This document shows positions 1-8,547 of a DNA stretch of 64,000 bases, one piece after another; the stretch's first letter is position 1; each line of letters begins with the position of its first letter. The position numbers and the translations under genes were made by a program. The notes under the pieces are model-generated. The model had not been told where the DNA came from and made no database searches. It was given only the letters and a program-made list of their open reading frames with translations. Origin of the DNA: CAYRYU01 sp964428355 (lineage in GTDB: Bacteria > Muiribacteriota > Ozemobacteria > Ozemobacterales > Ozemobacteraceae); contig CAYRYU010000010.1 in the NCBI GenBank assembly GCA_964428355.1, forward strand, positions 1 through 64,000, given 5' to 3'.

Positions 1-7
1 GTCTCGG

Positions 8-81
8 TGGAGCTGGCGGGGATCGAACCCGCGACCTCCTGAATGCCATTCAGGCGCGCTCCCAAGCTGCGCCACAGCCCC
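8..81 (-). tRNA. tRNA-Ala (anticodon GGC)
   Basis: Read on the minus strand the segment folds as a complete cloverleaf. The acceptor stem GGGGCTG pairs with CAGCTCC. The anticodon stem CCTGA/TCAGG encloses the loop ATGGCAT, giving anticodon GGC, and the T arm carries GGTTCGATCC. The third acceptor pair is G-U, the classic alanine identity element. The discriminator base is A and is followed by CCG, so the CCA end is not encoded and must be added after transcription. Confidence 0.96.
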
Positions 82-421
82 ATTCAGTGAACGGCATTAT
101 AACCCAGGAACAGGCGAAAGTCAACCAGGAAAACCCGGGATCAGAAATTTCCCCTGAAGGCCGAATCCCGGACCGCCCACTTCGAGTTTGCCGGGCGCAG
201 ATAATGGGACGAGGAATCCTTTCCCGCGCAAGGATGGGTGGGGGCGCTCTCCCACGCTGACCAGAGCGGCGGCGTGGGGCCGGACTCCCAGAGCGGGGCC
301 GGGCGGACCGGCTCCGACGGTTCCGGTCGGCCAAACCCGGTCAGGGGAAGAGTCCCAGTGGCGTGGATCACCCCGGGGTGGACAACCCCGGCGTCGTTGC
401 GCGAAGTCGAAGAGAGGGCGA
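82..421. other. intergenic region, no gene supported
   Basis: About 340 bases lie between the tRNA and the stop of the secreted zinc-finger protein. The sequence is GC-rich with short inverted runs such as CCCCGGGGTGG near 370-380. Open frames here run on both strands but lack a ribosome binding site, recognisable domains or a believable protein composition. The tRNA promoter would be expected next to position 82, but I do not see a convincing one. Confidence 0.5.
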
Positions 422-1261
422 TCATGGCTGTTCCTCGCAAAGGTCGAGGGCTTCGGTCTTTCCGCTTCCGCGGCAGGGGCGGCACTTGACTTCGCCCGAG
501 CCGTTGCAGTCCATGCAGATCTTGTGCTCCCAACTGCCGGGAGGATTCGACGGGACGGCCCACGAGCCCTGTCCGTCGCAGGTGGGGCAGGTGACCTTGC
601 CCTTCCCCTTGCAATAGGTGCAGTCGACGATCCGGCCTTCGATCCTGAAAGCGCCGACCGTCTGGGCCGAATATCGCCCGAACTCGTCGCCGTGCTTGAC
701 CGCCCAGAGGTAATGCGATCCGACCTTCAGCGCACCCTCATCGACGTGGGCCTTCGAAGCGTTGAGAACCAGCCGTTCCCAGATCGTCGATCCGGTGGAC
801 TTTTCCATCAGGCTGACCAGGGTGAATGCGTTCGAGCCGGACCAGGAGAAGAAGGGCCTCAACGCTGGAGCCTTGGCCGAAAGAGAGGTGCAGGGCTCCG
901 GAGCAGCCGGAAGCGCCAATGCGGGGCCGCCCTCGAGGGTTACGTCGACCTGGCCGGTGATATCCATGACATCACTGAACATCTTGACCCGGACGTAGTA
1001 GTAGGTCGCCGTGAGCTCCTCGCGTTCGATGACCAGTTTTCCGCTGGGCTTGATCGCCCGCTTCAAGAACCGCCAACCCTGCTTCGCCCAGGCATCGGGA
1101 AGATCTACACGATCCTCGAAAATCTTCGTCACGACAGGGTATGCACTCGCCAGCTTGTGAGGGAACTGCTTCTGGAGCGTCTCCGCACAAACCGGCCCAC
1201 CCAGGACGGCAGAAAAAACCGCAACCGACAGTACCAGGACGAAAAGACGACCCAACTTCAT
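422..1261 (-). CDS. secreted protein with C-terminal DnaJ-type zinc finger (no J domain)
   Basis: A 279-residue protein. The chosen ATG follows an AGGAGGAG ribosome binding site by five bases and gives a clean Sec signal peptide (about residues 1-26, ending in PVCA-E). The middle (about 30-205) is an unrecognised, probably beta-rich extracytoplasmic domain. The C-terminus carries four CxxCxGxG motifs: CTYCKGKG (about 214), CPTCDGQG (225), CMDCNGSG (249) and CRPCRGSG (260). This is the full complement of a DnaJ central zinc-binding domain with two zinc sites. There is no J domain or HPD motif. Established knowledge: such fingers in DnaJ/Hsp40 bind zinc and assist with unfolded clients. Inference: it may be a periplasmic or surface chaperone or thiol-handling factor. 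Family assignment of the zinc finger is firm; function is open. Confidence 0.85.
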   Translation of the reverse strand: MKLGRLFVLVLSVAVFSAVLGGPVCAETLQKQFPHKLASAYPVVTKIFEDRVDLPDAWAKQGWRFLKRAIKPSGKLVIEREELTATYYYVRVKMFSDVMDITGQVDVTLEGGPALALPAAPEPCTSLSAKAPALRPFFSWSGSNAFTLVSLMEKSTGSTIWERLVLNASKAHVDEGALKVGSHYLWAVKHGDEFGRYSAQTVGAFRIEGRIVDCTYCKGKGKVTCPTCDGQGSWAVPSNPPGSWEHKICMDCNGSGEVKCRPCRGSGKTEALDLCEEQP

Positions 1262-1970
1262 TCGAACTCCTCCTGCTACCCACTTGGGATTTACACAAGC
1301 ATACTCACGCGCTCTCCAGCCCTCCACCCGGCCAAAATAGTGACAGGAAGCGGGATGCAAGGGAGTCAATCCGGGCCCCGAAGATCCCGGGCCGGAGGGA
1401 AAAGTGCTCTAAAAAAGCCTCAAATGGACATTTCCGGGAAGCCCCGCTTCACGTGAACATTCCCGGCGGGATCCGCCATGGTCCCGTTACATGGAAAAAG
1501 CAGCTCGCCCTCGTTTTGGTGAACGAATCACCGGTCGATGACCGCAGGCGGTGGCGGGTGGACTTCGAGTCCCGGTCCGGGAAACCCTGGCAAGCTGCCA
1601 AGAAAGTCATGCTCAACGTTCTCGGCAGGCGCCGGGGAAAGCCCTGGCGAAACGAGAATTTGCTGAGGGGATTGCCACGGAGACACAGAGCCACCGAGAC
1701 TGTCGATGAATCGGACGAGTGCTTTCCCTTTTTCCCAAAATCCCCGGTCTTTCTCGGTATTCTCTGAAGCCGTAAAAGAGACGAGAAAGAATGGTTTTCC
1801 CACCGATTTTCACGGATTGCCACGGATTGGTTTTAGGGAAAATCAGTGTTGATCCGGGTTCATCCGTGGCGAAAATTCTTCGTTCTCGATCCCTTCTTCC
1901 GTCGGTTGATTTCCTCAAACGTTCTCTGCGGCTCTGTGGCACTTTTCGTCAGAAACCTTGCTTCAGTGTC
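1262..1970. repeat. intergenic region with dispersed-repeat-like sequence
   Basis: About 700 bases with no convincing gene. It holds near-palindromic copies of CCACGGAGACACAGAGCC (about 1675-1695) and, inverted, CTCTGCGGCTCTGTGGC (about 1923-1940). Between them is CACGGATTGCCACGGATTGG (about 1811-1830), with related TTCATCCGTGGCG near 1859. Motifs of this type (disturbed versions of 'cacggagacacagag' and 'cacggatt') recur between genes in many environmental bacterial genomes and give spurious frames. A shorter relative lies near 17950-17990. Function unknown. Confidence 0.45.
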
Positions 1971-4019
1971 CTATTTTCCAGGGAGACTGGTTCGGTTTCG
2001 CCCTGTGGCCTTGGACTTGTACAATGCCTTGTCCGCCTCAAGGATCAGGGGGGCTTTCTGGTCAGCGTGCTCCGGAAAGGCTGCGCATCCGAGGCTGATC
2101 GTGACGAACACGTTCTTTCCCTCGTGAGGTATGGCAAGGCCTTCGACCGATATCCTGAGCCTCTCCGCCATTCGGAATGCCCCATCGAGATTCGTTTCGG
2201 GAAGGATAACGGCGAACTCCTCCCCTCCGTATCGCGCGGCAACGTCGATCCCTTCGCGGACTCCCTGCCTGACCACCTCGGCGACTCTTTTCAGAACCTG
2301 GTCCCCAAGCTGGTGTCCGTAGGTGTCGTTGATCTTCTTGAAATGATCGATGTCGAACAGTATGAGAGAAACGGTAGTCCGCTGGCGGCGGGCCTTTGCG
2401 ATCTCGCCGTCCAGGCGCATCTGGAAGTACCGGTGAAGAAACAGGCCCGTCAGCCCGTCGGTGATCGCGAGCTCATACAACAGCGCTTTCTGTATCGCGA
2501 TGGCTACCTGGTCGGAAAGGTCGAGGAGCAGAAGGACGTCCTCCTGGGTGAACCCTCCGGGCCGGTCGGTCAATGCCAGAACCCCCACGAGGCCCTTCTC
2601 GCCTTTCAACGGGAGTGCCAGGAGGCACCGGGTCTTCGGTTTCCCGTCCTGATCCTCGGAGTTCTCGACGGTGTAGGCAGGAATTCCGGTCCGGGTCACC
2701 TGCGTTGCGGCCTCGAGCACGTCGGTTGCCGGAGCGGGGATCTTTGCGGTCCCCCCCCCCGTCTTCCGGGCGCGGGCGGTTGAAAACCTCGGAGTCAGGA
2801 GGCCGGTATCGGGGTCCGATAGGAGAATTGTTCCAACAGAAGCGCCGAGGGTTTCCACAAGGATCCGGAGGATCTCCTCGATGACCTGGGCTTCCTTCTT
2901 TCCGATGATCGCCTGGTTGATGAGGTTTCTCAACGAAAGGTCGAACACCTTCCGGTCCAGCTGGTTCTTGGCAGCCGTGATCTGCTCGATGTTCTCCTTC
3001 ACCTTCAGCCGCATCGAATCGAATGTTTCCCCTAAAAACTCGAGCTCGTCGCCGGAGGAGATCGTGATCTTCGCGTCCAGGTTTCCCGCCCCCAGGCTGC
3101 TGGCGGCCTCGACGAGCCGTCCGATCGGCCTGGTCAGGGTCCGCGAAAAAAGGATCGCGAGAATGATGGCGAAGATCGCGGCCGCGATTCCGATGAGCAG
3201 GAAGTGGCTCCTGAGCGATGCCGCGGCCTGGGCGATGACGGTCATTTCGACCGCGGTTCCCAGGAAGAAACGGCCGTTTCTCGCTTCGAGGGAAGCGAAC
3301 TGGAAGCGGTAGGCGGTTCCCCCGACATTCCAGACCAGCCATGAAAGCGAGGCCGCATCGTCGGGAAGGGTCGGAAGGAGCCTAACCCCCTGTCGCATGA
3401 ACGAGGAGCCCAGCAGGAGCGGCTTCCCGTCCTTCGACGTGAAAAGGATGACCTCACCGCCCACGACGTTCTTGATCTCGTCCGCGAACGGGTGCGTTGC
3501 GAAGAGGGAAAGGGCCGCGACCCCGATCGGGGTGGAGACCGACTCGTGGTGGAGCGGAACCACGGAGCAGATCCGGAGCCGGTCTTCGACGATCTCGCGG
3601 AAGGAGGTGATGGAACCCTTCACCGCAGCCTGGATGGTTTGCCCATCGCAGGGGGGCAGGCGCGTGCGAGGTTCCGCGATGGCCTGGACGCCGGATGCGT
3701 CGTAGATCTCGGTAACCGCGTCGTAACGCTGGAGTCCGAGGTCGTGGTTGACGATGCTCACCTTGTCGATGAGCTCGATGATATCGCGGGTCCTGGCCGC
3801 CTCCTTGATGTCCTTGAACTGGGCGATAATCTGTGTTTTGAGGGCGATTCCCTCCAGGACATCCTGGAAGAGGTTCCTCGCGACCGAAAGACTTTCCTCC
3901 GCGCGGCGGGCGAGCATCTCATCCAAGTTTCCCGTCAGGAGCCGGGTCATGCTCAGCAGGAGAAGACACATGGGAACGCCCGCCACAACCAGGAAAAGGA
4001 GTCCCAGTTTTCTCTTCAT
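1971..4019 (-). CDS. membrane diguanylate cyclase (sensor-HAMP-GAF-GGDEF)
   Basis: A 682-residue inner-membrane signalling protein predicted to make cyclic di-GMP. A first transmembrane helix (about 4-27) and a second (about 275-297) bracket an extracytoplasmic sensor domain of roughly 240 residues. A HAMP linker (about 296-350), a GAF-like domain (about 370-515) and a GGDEF domain (about 520-680) follow. The signature RYGGEEF (about 598) is intact, so catalysis is expected. The residues that normally form the RxxD inhibitory site read EGID, with the arginine one place too early, so product inhibition may be weak or absent. The start ATG overlaps the stop of the upstream solute-binding lipoprotein (ATGA), so the two are probably cotranslated. 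Inference: the lipoprotein may present the ligand to this sensor. Confidence 0.93.
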   Translation of the reverse strand: MKRKLGLLFLVVAGVPMCLLLLSMTRLLTGNLDEMLARRAEESLSVARNLFQDVLEGIALKTQIIAQFKDIKEAARTRDIIELIDKVSIVNHDLGLQRYDAVTEIYDASGVQAIAEPRTRLPPCDGQTIQAAVKGSITSFREIVEDRLRICSVVPLHHESVSTPIGVAALSLFATHPFADEIKNVVGGEVILFTSKDGKPLLLGSSFMRQGVRLLPTLPDDAASLSWLVWNVGGTAYRFQFASLEARNGRFFLGTAVEMTVIAQAAASLRSHFLLIGIAAAIFAIILAILFSRTLTRPIGRLVEAASSLGAGNLDAKITISSGDELEFLGETFDSMRLKVKENIEQITAAKNQLDRKVFDLSLRNLINQAIIGKKEAQVIEEILRILVETLGASVGTILLSDPDTGLLTPRFSTARARKTGGGTAKIPAPATDVLEAATQVTRTGIPAYTVENSEDQDGKPKTRCLLALPLKGEKGLVGVLALTDRPGGFTQEDVLLLLDLSDQVAIAIQKALLYELAITDGLTGLFLHRYFQMRLDGEIAKARRQRTTVSLILFDIDHFKKINDTYGHQLGDQVLKRVAEVVRQGVREGIDVAARYGGEEFAVILPETNLDGAFRMAERLRISVEGLAIPHEGKNVFVTISLGCAAFPEHADQKAPLILEADKALYKSKATGRNRTSLPGK

Positions 4020-5257
4020 TTTGTGGTTGCCGCCCGATCCGCTTTTCTTTGCCGAATCCGGTCCCGGGCGGTCTCGAGGATTGGGAGCGGATCGCTCGCG
4101 GGGTTCGCGAAAGCGGTCTGAAGCGACCAGTTGGCCTCCTGCCAGACCTCCTTCATCTCCTCGCCCGGAGGCAAAGGCACCCCATCGCGCACCCCCGCCC
4201 TGAACCCTGTTTCATCAGATGTGGTCGATGCGGGATTTCCCGTTTCGCCGCAGCAAGCCAGGGTTCCGAGTTCGCGGGCCGCCCTCCATTGGATTTCCGT
4301 CGATCCGAGAAACCGGACCCACTCCACCGCGGCCTCCCGGTTCCTGGAAAAGCGGTTGACGGCAAACCCCTTCACTCCAAGGAAAGGCTTGGCGGCACTC
4401 CCGGTCGCAATTCCGGGGACTGGCGCGATTCCGAAGGAAACCGGGCTCCTTCTGATGTCTGGGAGGGACCAAGGCCCGGTGATGATCATTGCCGCGCTCC
4501 CGGAACCGAAAAGGTTGATCATCGCGGGATAGTTCGATTTCGGGGGGACGATTCCGTGCTCGGTTTGCAGGGAGACGGCGAAGGCGAGTGCCCTTGCGCT
4601 CTCGGGCGAAGCGAAGACGATCTCGCCAGCTTTTCCGAAGAGTGTGCCTCCGAATCCGAAGAACCAGGGGGCGTGGAAATAGAAGTTCTTGTTGTCGTAG
4701 ATCAGGGGGAAAACCCCGCGTTGCAGGAGCGATCGTCCTTCCCGGACCAGCTCTTCGATCGTCCCGGGGGGAGTTGCCACCAGTGCCTTGTTGTAGAAGA
4801 GTGCGACGGTTTCGAAGCTCCAGGGAACCGCCAGGAGCATTCCCTCATGCTCCATCGCCCCGAGCATCGTGGGAAGCAGATGGGAAAAGCTTCCCGGAAG
4901 TGGCAACAACAGGTCGGATTTCGCGAGTTCGCCGATCCAGTCGTTCACGATCAGCAGCACGTCAGGCTCGGCTGTTCCGCTGGCATGGCCGAGGAAGGTC
5001 GGCTTCAGATCGTTCAAACGAACCACCCTGAGATGGAGGGAAACGCCTTGATGGGTTTCCTCATACAATCCCTTGATGCTTCGGAAGAATTCCAGTTCCC
5101 TGGTCGATGCATCCAGCCAGACATTCAGAGCCAGGCGGGATTTTCCGGGGGCGGTCTCCCCACCGCACCCGGCGAGCCAGAAAAGGAGGGCCATTCCGGC
5201 GGAAATGAAAAACACCGTCGTGGCGAAGGGGAAAAGCTTGCGAATGGCAGTTCTCAT
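4016..5257 (-). CDS. extracellular solute-binding lipoprotein (ABC family 1 type)
   Basis: A 413-residue lipoprotein. The N-terminus has a hydrophobic signal (about 10-28) ending in the lipobox LAGC (Cys about 31). The mature part resembles sugar-type family 1 binding proteins: a two-lobed fold with PWSFETVALFYNK (about 145-157), which matches the conserved PxxxxxxxxxYN region, and a late G(V)KGFAVNRFS segment. No permease or ATPase genes lie beside it. It overlaps the downstream GGDEF gene by four bases. Known from the family: binds a soluble ligand, often a sugar. Inferred: it serves as a ligand-capture partner for the adjacent cyclase rather than for import. Ligand unknown. Confidence 0.88.
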   Translation of the reverse strand: MRTAIRKLFPFATTVFFISAGMALLFWLAGCGGETAPGKSRLALNVWLDASTRELEFFRSIKGLYEETHQGVSLHLRVVRLNDLKPTFLGHASGTAEPDVLLIVNDWIGELAKSDLLLPLPGSFSHLLPTMLGAMEHEGMLLAVPWSFETVALFYNKALVATPPGTIEELVREGRSLLQRGVFPLIYDNKNFYFHAPWFFGFGGTLFGKAGEIVFASPESARALAFAVSLQTEHGIVPPKSNYPAMINLFGSGSAAMIITGPWSLPDIRRSPVSFGIAPVPGIATGSAAKPFLGVKGFAVNRFSRNREAAVEWVRFLGSTEIQWRAARELGTLACCGETGNPASTTSDETGFRAGVRDGVPLPPGEEMKEVWQEANWSLQTAFANPASDPLPILETARDRIRQRKADRAATTK

Positions 5258-5512
5258 CGACAGACCATTCTACCCTTCAACCCCCATCGTTATCAATTTC
5301 GGGTTTCAGGCGGGTGACCTGCTCCTTGGCGGGGTGCCGGTTTTCGCCAGGTTTCCCGGGATAGAAGGCCCCGGCGACTCCCGGGAGCCCTGGAATCTGG
5401 AATCTGGGAGTCTGGGCGACTGGGTGCCTGGGAGAATTTCCGGGATCGACCGTTTGCGCGGAGTTTCGATCCTGGTATCATTGTTCCCGATGAAATCCCA
5501 GGAGGTCAAACT

Positions 5513-6604
5513 GTGAAACTGGTCCCATCCCTTTCCTGGTCCCGATCCTGGTCCTGGTCGCAAGGGGTCCTGATACCGATCTTTCTCCTGGCGGCATTGG
5601 CCCTTCTTTCAACGGGTTCGGCCTTTGCCCGGGGGCTGTTGGCTGAGTATCCCCACTGGCCGAAGGACCAACTGGCGGCTCTCCTGCGGATCGACCGGTT
5701 CGTCGAGAGGAATGCGGGGAAGGGCATGATCGCGGTTTTCGACTTCGACGGAACGATCTGCAGCGAGCAGTATCCGGTTGCGGGACTGGAACTCCGGTCA
5801 GGCCAGTCCGCGTGGCGGATCTGGGTCGCGAACCATCTCGAGCGGTTTCCCAGGGCATTTCCGAAACTCCGCCTCCACGATTCGACCGCGGCCGACCGCG
5901 AACGGATCCTGCTCCACGACAACCTCCTGGAAGGCTATACCAATGTCAGGGCCGCGGGATACATGAAGTTCTCCCAGCTCGCCTGCTTCGAAACGGGGAT
6001 GTCGATAAGTGAACTCGACGAGACCGTTCAGCCTTTCTTCACGGATTACCCTCCGCGGAAGTTCGTCTTTTTGCCGATGCTCGACCTTCTGCAGAGACTT
6101 CTGGACAAAGGATTCCGTGTCTGGGTCGTCACCGGGAGCAGTCCGTGGTTCGTCCGGAGCTTCCTGGATAAAGCGGCCAGGGAATGCACGCGCGAAGGCG
6201 GGCTGTCATACGATTTCAAGGGAATTCTTGGGGAAGGGGTGGGGATCTATTCCCGGGCCAATCCCACTGGTTCGAGGATCCTCGGCCATTTCCCGCTTCT
6301 AGACAAACATGGTCGTCTTTCCGGCGTTTTCGACGACCGGGCTTTCAGGTTTCCCGACGGGCGCCTGACAACGCTCGAAAGAGAGGGAAAAGTGTCTGCC
6401 CTCGAAAACTGGATCGAGAAGCAGGAGAATGGGCGGGCCGGGTTCTTCGCCGGAAACAGCGATGGCGATGCCAAGCTGATGGAAACGATTCTTTCCCGTC
6501 CCGACACACTGGGACTGTTCGTCAATCCCCGTGGAGACACCTTCAAAGGCTTGGGTGGGCCGGGGGCCCTGGTTGTCCGGATGCCTTCCGAAAGCGACTT
6601 TTGA
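5513..6604 (+). CDS. secreted HAD-superfamily phosphatase
   Basis: A 363-residue protein that starts at GTG seven bases after an AGGAGG site. A signal peptide (about 15-40) ends in STGSAFA. HAD motifs are complete: motif I DFDGT (about 81-85, nucleophile and acid aspartates), motif II VTGSS (about 209), a lysine in EREGKVSALE (about 292) and motif IV GNSDGD (about 318). The layout is close to periplasmic phosphoserine or phosphocholine phosphatase-like enzymes. The substrate cannot be read from sequence. The N-terminal SWSRSWSWSQ stretch comes from a short DNA repeat (TCCTGGTC units). It stands alone and is divergent from the lipoprotein/GGDEF pair. Confidence 0.88.
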   Translation: MKLVPSLSWSRSWSWSQGVLIPIFLLAALALLSTGSAFARGLLAEYPHWPKDQLAALLRIDRFVERNAGKGMIAVFDFDGTICSEQYPVAGLELRSGQSAWRIWVANHLERFPRAFPKLRLHDSTAADRERILLHDNLLEGYTNVRAAGYMKFSQLACFETGMSISELDETVQPFFTDYPPRKFVFLPMLDLLQRLLDKGFRVWVVTGSSPWFVRSFLDKAARECTREGGLSYDFKGILGEGVGIYSRANPTGSRILGHFPLLDKHGRLSGVFDDRAFRFPDGRLTTLEREGKVSALENWIEKQENGRAGFFAGNSDGDAKLMETILSRPDTLGLFVNPRGDTFKGLGGPGALVVRMPSESDF

Positions 6605-6922
6605 GGTAATGGACGGATGGGGCGGACGGGGCAATGACCCCGTGAAAGGCATGTCATTGCAGGCGTTCACGGACAGGGATCGCAAGCCAAGAAGCGACCT
6701 CCGAATCGGTCTTCGAATCCCATGCAGTTTTTGGGTGGTCGGGAGAATTGCGCCAGATTCCCCCGGGGAGTAGAATGGGTACCTCAGGGTCTCCCCCTGA
6801 CGCCTATCGGGTTTCGTATCAACGGAAAGAAGACCGGGAGCGGGGATCCGCCCGTTTCTGGATCCGAAAGTACCCCGGGATTCTTGAACGTGCGCGGATT
6901 ATCAAGGATTTTGGAAGATTAG

Positions 6923-6951
6923 TTGACATGGGAAGGCTATCTTTCTAAACT
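6923..6951 (+). promoter_or_regulatory. sigma-70-type promoter of the biosynthetic cluster
   Basis: A perfect -35 box TTGACA (6923-6928) is separated by exactly 17 bases from TAAACT (6946-6951), a 4/6 match to the -10 consensus. It lies about 80 bases upstream of the ketosynthase start and is the only strong promoter seen before the eleven-gene run, so it probably drives the whole operon. Confidence 0.65.
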
Positions 6952-6971
6952 ACTGTCTCCCAAAAATGGAA

Positions 6972-6990
6972 ACCGATCGAAAATATCGGT
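6972..6990 (+). promoter_or_regulatory. small hairpin in the cluster leader
   Basis: ACCGAT and ATCGGT form a 6-bp stem around a 7-base loop, just downstream of the predicted transcription start and 40 bases before the ketosynthase start. It could be an operator dyad or a 5' stabilising stem. No regulator gene is nearby. Confidence 0.35.
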
Positions 6991-7030
6991 GGTGGAAAAT
7001 CTTAGGATGCCGTGACAGGTGAACGGAAAA

Positions 7031-8278
7031 ATGGTTATGGAAAACTGCAGGAAAACCAGGGTCGTCATTACCGGGGTCGGGCTCACCGCCCCCAACGGAA
7101 ACAGCCTCCCGGAGTTCCGGGAGTCCCTGCTTACTCAGAAATCCGGGATCACCGAGACGGAAATCCGGTACATGGGCAAGGTCGCGGTCGGAAACTGCAA
7201 CTTCGACGAAGGGGTCTACCAGAAGAAGAAGATGCGGAGGCGGGGAACCAGGGCCGGCTCCATCTCCATCTACTGCGCGAATGAAGCGCTCAAGGACTCC
7301 GGCCTTCCGCTCGAATCGGTCGCCAAGGACCGCACCGGGATCTACCTCGGAATCACAGAGCACGGAAACGTGGAAACCGAAAACGAGGTTTTCGAACTCC
7401 ACCAGAACAATCTCGATGTGGGGTTGTGGTCTCACCACCACAATCCACGGACGGTGGCGAACGCCCCCGCGGGTGAGGTGAGTCTCAACCTCGGGATCAC
7501 CGGGCCCGCCTACTCGATCGGAGCCGCCTGTGCTGCCGGAAACATCGGAATCATCCAGGGGCTCCAGATGCTGCAGCTCCGCGAGGTCGATCTCGCCCTT
7601 GCCGGCGGGGTATCGGAAGCGACCGGAACCTTCGGGATCTTCGCCAGCTTCAAGAGCCAGGGTGCCCTGGGGTTCAACGACGATCCCACGAAGGCCAGCA
7701 GGCCCCTCGACATCCACCGGAACGGCATCGTCGTTGCCGAGGGCGGGGCGATCTTCGTTCTGGAAAGGTTGGATGACGCCCTGGCGCGCAAGGCGAAGAT
7801 CTACGGCGAGATCATCGGGTACAACATCAATTCCGATGCGGTGGATTTCGTCCTCCCCGATGCCCAGCGGCAGATCCAGTGCATGGAAGCTGCGATCGCA
7901 AGGGCTGGAATCCGGGCGGAGGATGTCGATGTGGTCAACCTGCATGCAACGGGCACCAGTTCGGGCGATGTCATCGAATGCGAGGCGGTCAGGCACATCT
8001 TCGGCCGCTCCGAAAAAACCTTCGTGAACTGCACCAAGGGCTTCATCGGCCACGCGATGGGCGCGGCGGGAGCTCTCGAGCTTGCGGGGAACCTTCCCAG
8101 CTTCACCGACAACCGGATCCACCCCTGCAAGTTGATAGAAAACCTCGATCCCCAGTGCAATTTGAAAAATCTGGTCAACGGCGAACCCGTTGAAAGGCAG
8201 GTTATGACCATTCTGAGTAACTCTTTCGGAATGTTGGGAATAAACTCGGTTCTGATAATCAGGAAGTTCCCTGGGTAA
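7031..8278 (+). CDS. beta-ketoacyl-ACP synthase, FabF type
   Basis: A 415-residue chain-elongating ketosynthase. The ATG at 7031 sits nine bases after AGGTGA; GTG 7019 and ATG 7037 are alternatives. The thiolase-fold triad is complete: Cys in GAACAAG (about 167), His in HATGT (about 305) and His in GFIGHAMG (about 341). The positions and spacing match E. coli FabF (163/303/340). It condenses malonyl-ACP with a growing acyl chain on the carrier protein. It is the first gene of the cluster and directly precedes its own ACP, which argues for a dedicated synthase rather than the housekeeping one. It lacks the chain-length-factor partner seen in type II polyketide or aryl polyene systems. Confidence 0.93.
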   Translation: MVMENCRKTRVVITGVGLTAPNGNSLPEFRESLLTQKSGITETEIRYMGKVAVGNCNFDEGVYQKKKMRRRGTRAGSISIYCANEALKDSGLPLESVAKDRTGIYLGITEHGNVETENEVFELHQNNLDVGLWSHHHNPRTVANAPAGEVSLNLGITGPAYSIGAACAAGNIGIIQGLQMLQLREVDLALAGGVSEATGTFGIFASFKSQGALGFNDDPTKASRPLDIHRNGIVVAEGGAIFVLERLDDALARKAKIYGEIIGYNINSDAVDFVLPDAQRQIQCMEAAIARAGIRAEDVDVVNLHATGTSSGDVIECEAVRHIFGRSEKTFVNCTKGFIGHAMGAAGALELAGNLPSFTDNRIHPCKLIENLDPQCNLKNLVNGEPVERQVMTILSNSFGMLGINSVLIIRKFPG

Positions 8279-8301
8279 GTTATCCGCAAGGAGGAAGCAA
8301 C

Positions 8302-8547
8302 GTGGATGCGAAGACCGTAAGGCAGAAAATCCTTGAAATCATCGCAAATATCGCAGTCGACGCGGACCTCTCGAACCTCGATGACAATGCTCGGCTGAGA
8401 GATCAACTCGATCTGGATTCGATGGATTTCCTCGATGTCGTGATGGAGTTGAAGAAAAGGTACAAGATCATCGTTCCGACCGAGGACTACCCCAAGCTCG
8501 CCACGATGAACAGCTGCATCGAATATCTTGGCCCCAAATTCCCCTGA
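8302..8547 (+). CDS. acyl carrier protein
   Basis: An 81-residue, acidic, four-helix carrier. The GTG start follows an AAGGAGGAAG site. The phosphopantetheine attachment serine is Ser40 in LDSMDF, a slightly unusual version of the standard DSLD/DSMD motif. It carries intermediates for the adjacent ketosynthase, FabG, FabZ and FabI-like enzymes. It is 23 bases after the ketosynthase, and the next gene begins within its last codons. Confidence 0.93.
   Translation: MDAKTVRQKILEIIANIAVDADLSNLDDNARLRDQLDLDSMDFLDVVMELKKRYKIIVPTEDYPKLATMNSCIEYLGPKFP

Larger units (their letters stand above)
6605..7030. other. intergenic region upstream of the olefin/fatty acid synthase cluster
   Basis: About 425 bases without a supported gene. 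It contains the cluster promoter (6923-6951) and a small leader hairpin (6972-6990). The first 300 bases show no recognisable element. Confidence 0.6.

Noticed and set aside
188..1456. Long plus-strand open frame over the first 1.4 kb
   Set aside because: It is the antisense shadow of the secreted zinc-finger gene. The product is Arg/Gly/Pro-rich without domains, and there is no ribosome binding site.
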